Shown here piece by piece: positions 60,092 to 64,000 of a stretch of 64,000 bases of DNA (its first letter is position 1; the number at the start of each line of letters is the position of its first letter). Source of the DNA: Lonicera japonica (Eukaryota > Streptophyta > Magnoliopsida > Dipsacales > Caprifoliaceae); assembly GCA_021464415.1 (NCBI GenBank), contig CM038471.1, positions 73,262,851 through 73,326,850 of the forward strand, written 5' to 3'. The notes below the pieces were generated by a model that saw only the letters and a program-made list of their open reading frames with translations, made no database searches and was not told the origin of the DNA. The position numbers and the translations under genes are program-made.

Positions 60092-62759
60092 TCTTCCTAA
60101 ACTATGTTAGAAAGGGTGTGATACATGGACAAATTTAAAAAGAGAGGAACAACAGTATAGCAGATCGAATAAAAGCACTAGGATTAGTCTAGTGGCCAAT
60201 TAAGATTGTCAATTCCATTAGAGAGGTAAGAGTTCAATTTTAGCCCCGTAAATATGGAGTAAAAGGAGAATGAAACGTGCTATGAGAAAAAGGAAAGAGA
60301 GCACCACGCCTATCTTGTGGCAGTGGAGATTGGATATCCTCATAGAGCTCAATGTTAAGGTAAGGCCCTATTATATTATAGTATTGTTTTAACAATAAAA
60401 AGGGTTTAAATTTGTATTACAGGTCAAATTAAGATTTTTGTTACGATCAACCTAGGTTCAAGCCACTTCCACTCCATCTTTACTTCATATTTCCAACCCT
60501 CCCCGGCCCCGGCCCCTCTCCATCTTCAATTTTTTTCTATAGTTCTCTCTCTCTCTCTCCCTCTCCCCTTTTCCCATTTTATACGTCTAACTTCTTTATT
60601 CCTCATTTTTTATTAAATTTACTTTGGAAAAGATTATTGTTTCTTTACCTTGTGATTATATTTTATATTTTCAACTTTTTTTTTCACTCTTATATTTTTC
60701 TTAATAAAACTTATTTCAAAAAAGATAATTATTTCTCTCCCTTCTTTTAATTGCACTTCTTTCCCTTCCGTCTCAAGTTATTTAATAGGACGTTAGAAAT
60801 AGGTGTATTTTCAGTCGGAGTAGAAATTAGGGTACTTTAAACTCAAACTAAATGTAAAAATTTGGTTTCGACATATGTTTTTTTTTCTCTAAATCAATTT
60901 AAAATAACAATTTGTAATACTAATATTAATGTAAGATTGATTCATATTCAAATTAAAGTCATGATTTTCTAAAAATAAGGAGCAAACATATAAAAACAAT
61001 GTTCTCTATTTAGTAACCATTTTATTTATACATTTACAAGAATAAAACACATTAAATAAAATGATGAATTACATTGCCAAAGCTAAGTGAGATCGATCTA
61101 GGAAGTAAGGTGGATTTGTGACAACTTTCGTCATCGTCTTTTTAAGTGGTATGGTACGCTAGCTAGTTCTTGCCATCATGTATATGATAAAAAAAATCTT
61201 AATATTATGTAGTTAATTTAATAATAAGGATACGTGTTAATAATTTTTTTTAAAATAATTATAACTTGCAATCAATAAGGAACATATTTTTATAAAATAT
61301 AAAATATCCTCTTTCTTATATCAAAGTATATTTAACGTGTGTTTTTAAAATATATATTAACACTTTTTATTTTTTTAATTTAGTTTTGGACCAATTAGCT
61401 CCGAACTTGAATTAAATTATACGACTTCGGCTCGATTTTTACATCTCCCGTTTTGAGTTCAGAATTTTACAAATTTGTTTGTCCGTTAGGTCGATTTTTC
61501 TGATTGGCCTTTGCACTTCTAGTTAAAAGAATCTCATTGAAATAATTTTTTAACAGTAAGATTCTTACATCTATCTCATCGTTCTTTTCAAAGTATTTTT
61601 CACTATCTATTTCTCCACTCTGTCTTTCTCATGCGTCTGTCTCTCTCTCTCAAGTTATTTTGTTTCCTTCTTCTCTCAGTCCACCATCAATTATATTATC
61701 TCTTATACAAAAAAAATAAAAAAATAAAAAAATTATCCCTCTACTGTAACAATATTTGATTTTATTTTCATCAATTATTTTTCTTTTTTATTTTCTCAAT
61801 ATCATGACTGTAGGGGGTGGAAGAACCTAGAAACATGGGGATCCTTGGACAAATGGCGACTTGCCTTGCACGGGAGAAAATGATAAGTTGATATGTCCCA
61901 TCCTTCGTTCTATACAAGTTATCATATCCATTTCGCATCAACATCTACACGTGTACCGGTAAAAACAAAAAAAAGTTAAATACAGGTAACAACTTTAAAC
62001 TTTTCGTTGACTTGCATTTTTATCGATATGTTTTAAATGTAATCATAAAATTTTAATTTTTATGTTTTATTTTTGTCCGAAATTACATATGTTGCAACAA
62101 ATTCTAACAAAAATGTCATACGAGAGGCATAACAAAAAAAATATATGTACCGATAAAAAATTTAATAGAGATAGCTTAATCAAGTCAAATCACTCTCATT
62201 AAAGCCCCTGAAATAGCATTACAACTAAACGCGCATCTATTATCCATTTATCTGTTTTTCACACGATGGAACAAATGCATAGCCCATTGAATATGTCCTT
62301 GATCACAATATAATCTGCAAATCCGTTTCAAGATTGAAGCAAATGGAAGGCATGATTATGGATGTTTTAGGGGAGGGGGGAGGCGGAATTGGGTGAGAGG
62401 GGAAAGGTATGAATTTCATTTTGGCGGTTTAAGGTTTAAAGCAGTGATGTTATGGATTTTAGGATCGGTTGAATTTATGAGCCAGTAAAACCAAAACTTG
62501 CTCCAAATCCAAACTGTTGCTATTCTTAAATTTGAGCTATATTAAAATTTTTTTATTTTACTCATATTATTTTTATTTTAAATAAAATATTTAATTAACT
62601 AGGTTGGGCTTCACTACTTAAAAGTTGGAAATAAAATTTCATGAAAATATACCGAAACAATATTAATTATATATTAAATAATGTACGTATATGACATACA
62701 GACGCATTAATCTTGTCTTGTCTTGTATATAATAACTGACCATTCGCGAAGGCATTTGC
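60092..62759. other. Intergenic DNA upstream of the CTL-like gene
   Basis: AT-rich with a (CT)n run at about 60545-60560 and another pyrimidine-rich stretch at about 61630-61680. No supported gene. Confidence 0.5.
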
Positions 62760-63329
62760 CGTGTTGGACCGCAACGTAGACGTTTGATCCTAATTTCTTT
62801 ATCCACGCGTAGAACAAAATAGAACACCGCCCCTACTATATAAATGCTACACCAAATTAAAATATATGCGCATCCGCCCCTACTATATAAATGCTACACC
62901 AAATTAAAATATATGCGCATCCCAAAAACTGCCGTTAGCGGATAGGCCGCCACTCAAAACCGACGCTTAAAAAGTAAAAGTAAAAACACGTTCCAGTCCA
63001 ACTAGCACGTGTCTCTCCACGCGCCACGCGAGGAGCGTGGAAAAAGTACCAACCCAGTGGCCGTACGTATGTCTGACATAGACTCAGACAAGAACCTCTG
63101 ATGGTGAGGTAAAAGGTGTAAAAATGCTATGGCCTAAATGCAAAATTCATCATAATCAAATTTAGTGTATGAGGCCAATCAGGCCATGACTCAACCTTAG
63201 CATCATCACACCACACCTCACCTCAGGAGATTTAAGTTATTATACCTTCGTTTTGCACTTAGCACTCCTTCGGTCAGCAAGACTGCTGTCATTTATTTCG
63301 TTCTCTGCGGCCGGCCACCATAACCACCC
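62760..63329 (+). promoter_or_regulatory. Promoter/leader region of the CTL-like gene, with duplicated TATA segment and G-box
   Basis: Two TATA-like CTATATAAATG segments occur at about 62835 and 62882 in a 47-bp tandem duplication. A G-box CACGTG is at 63006-63011, followed by a GC-rich cluster (CCACGCGCCACGCG) at about 63017-63030. The start codon is 63330, so a TATA-driven transcript would have a leader of roughly 400 nt. This stretch is more GC-rich than the flanking DNA. Which TATA is used cannot be read from the sequence. Confidence 0.45.
62827..62920 (+). repeat. Perfect 47-bp tandem duplication containing a TATA-like box
   Basis: 62827-62873 and 62874-62920 appear identical (CCGCCCCTACTATATAAATG ... 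ATATATGCGCAT). The TATA-like ATATAAAT is thereby doubled about 450-500 bp upstream of the CTL-like start codon. Confidence 0.9.
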
Positions 63330-63990
63330 ATGGGTGCCCCAGAACCTGTAAGAATTTTTGATTTTGTTGAACGTGATTTCCTTTATTGTTCTTTTTAATT
63401 TATATCTTAAGTTTTTTGGAAAAGTTTTAAGTCTTACGCCTCCATTCTGTATATTAATCCTAAATCTGTCTACTGTAACTACAAGTATGAGATCGCACGT
63501 GAGAGTATTATACAAGATTTTCATTCTTCTAATAATAGCTTTAACTTTTTGAGAGTGATGATTCCTAGTGGATTCATCCTATGTTTTCCTGAAACTTTCT
63601 GAAGTTTATGTGTGTGATTTTGGTTTGTTTTTCAATTATTCGTGTTAATAATGTGTGTAGGTGGTAGGGAGAGAAGATGAGGATGTAGAGAGAGAAAATT
63701 TAGAGAAAGAAGAAGAAGAAAGGAGAATGAAGGATTTGGAAAAAGGGGAGGAGGGTTTTGTAGAAGGAGGACAAGAAAGGTTAAATAATGTGCAAATGAA
63801 TCCACCCCATGGTGGAAGGGGAATTCAAATGTCAAGAATGCAAAGATTGAGTGCTACAAATCCATTGAGGTTAGTGATTAACAGTGGGACCAGAGTTGCA
63901 TCTCCTTCCCCAGCTCGCCCCCCAGCTCACCCCCCTCGCCCTTCTCCTTCCCCTGCGCAGTCTCAGCCTCGTTCTACACCAACCACACAA
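63330..63990 (+). CDS. Partial 5' end of a probable choline-transporter-like (CTL) membrane protein gene
   Basis: Exon 1 is 63330-63347 (MGAPEP), ending at GTAAGA. Exon 2 is 63661-63990, after an acceptor TGTGTAG, and it ends exactly before GTAAGT close to the window edge. Both junctions are phase 0. The 116 residues seen comprise an acidic stretch (REDEDVEREN, EKEEEERR), then MSRMQRLSATNPLRLVINS, then a Pro/Ser/Arg-rich tail (ASPSPARPPAHPP, QPRSTPTTQ). The NPLRLVINS plus proline-rich arrangement resembles the cytosolic N-terminus of some plant CTL/PNS1-like choline transporters, where membrane helices follow. The membrane part lies outside the window, so the family call rests on memory of this N-terminus only. 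The upstream stop TAG directly before 63661 supports use of the short first exon. Confidence 0.55.
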
Positions 63991-64000
63991 GTAAGTCTCT

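Overview
The window is nuclear DNA of a flowering plant, most likely a eudicot. It is AT-rich, its genes are interrupted by many GT-AG introns, and its intergenic and intronic DNA is packed with plant-type transposon debris (Tourist, Stowaway and hAT MITEs, 3' ends of LINEs, foldback elements). No tRNA, rRNA, CRISPR or prokaryote-like operon is visible. I cannot name the species.

Layout. 1-6300: repeats only (a foldback repeat, an LTR-like stretch, a palindromic tandem array, a Tourist MITE). 6501-28624 (+): a complete SMC5 gene, which I could assemble as 30 exons encoding 1,050 residues. It has both ATPase half-motifs and the hinge, with E2F, G-box and telo-box motifs just upstream. Its introns hold at least eight transposon insertions. 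28625-33216: intergenic repeats. 33217-43757 (-): a glutamine:fructose-6-phosphate aminotransferase (GFAT) locus, convergent with SMC5. All conserved segments can be traced, but it is broken by a 334-bp hAT MITE inside a coding exon, two frameshifts and one nonsense codon. The glutaminase half before the MITE is still open. 45888-52408 (+): a small three-exon gene for an 86-residue basic protein of the DUF2462 (UPF0390) type. Its 6.2-kb second intron contains a 1.26-kb inverted repeat, two adjacent hAT elements and a LINE tail. 52409-63329: intergenic, with a perfect 94-bp tandem duplication, more MITEs and hAT elements and an RNase H-bearing LINE remnant. 63330-end (+): the first two exons of a gene that looks like a choline-transporter-like (CTL) membrane protein, running off the window. 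A 47-bp tandem duplication upstream carries two TATA-like boxes.

How the genes work together. They do not form a pathway. SMC5 acts in the nuclear SMC5/6 DNA-repair complex, GFAT would make glucosamine-6-phosphate in the cytosol, DUF2462 is a presumed nucleolar basic protein, and CTL is a membrane protein. No new multi-gene system was found. The most informative signals are the MITE-broken GFAT gene with its still-open 266-codon glutaminase half, and the long intronic hairpin in the DUF2462 gene.
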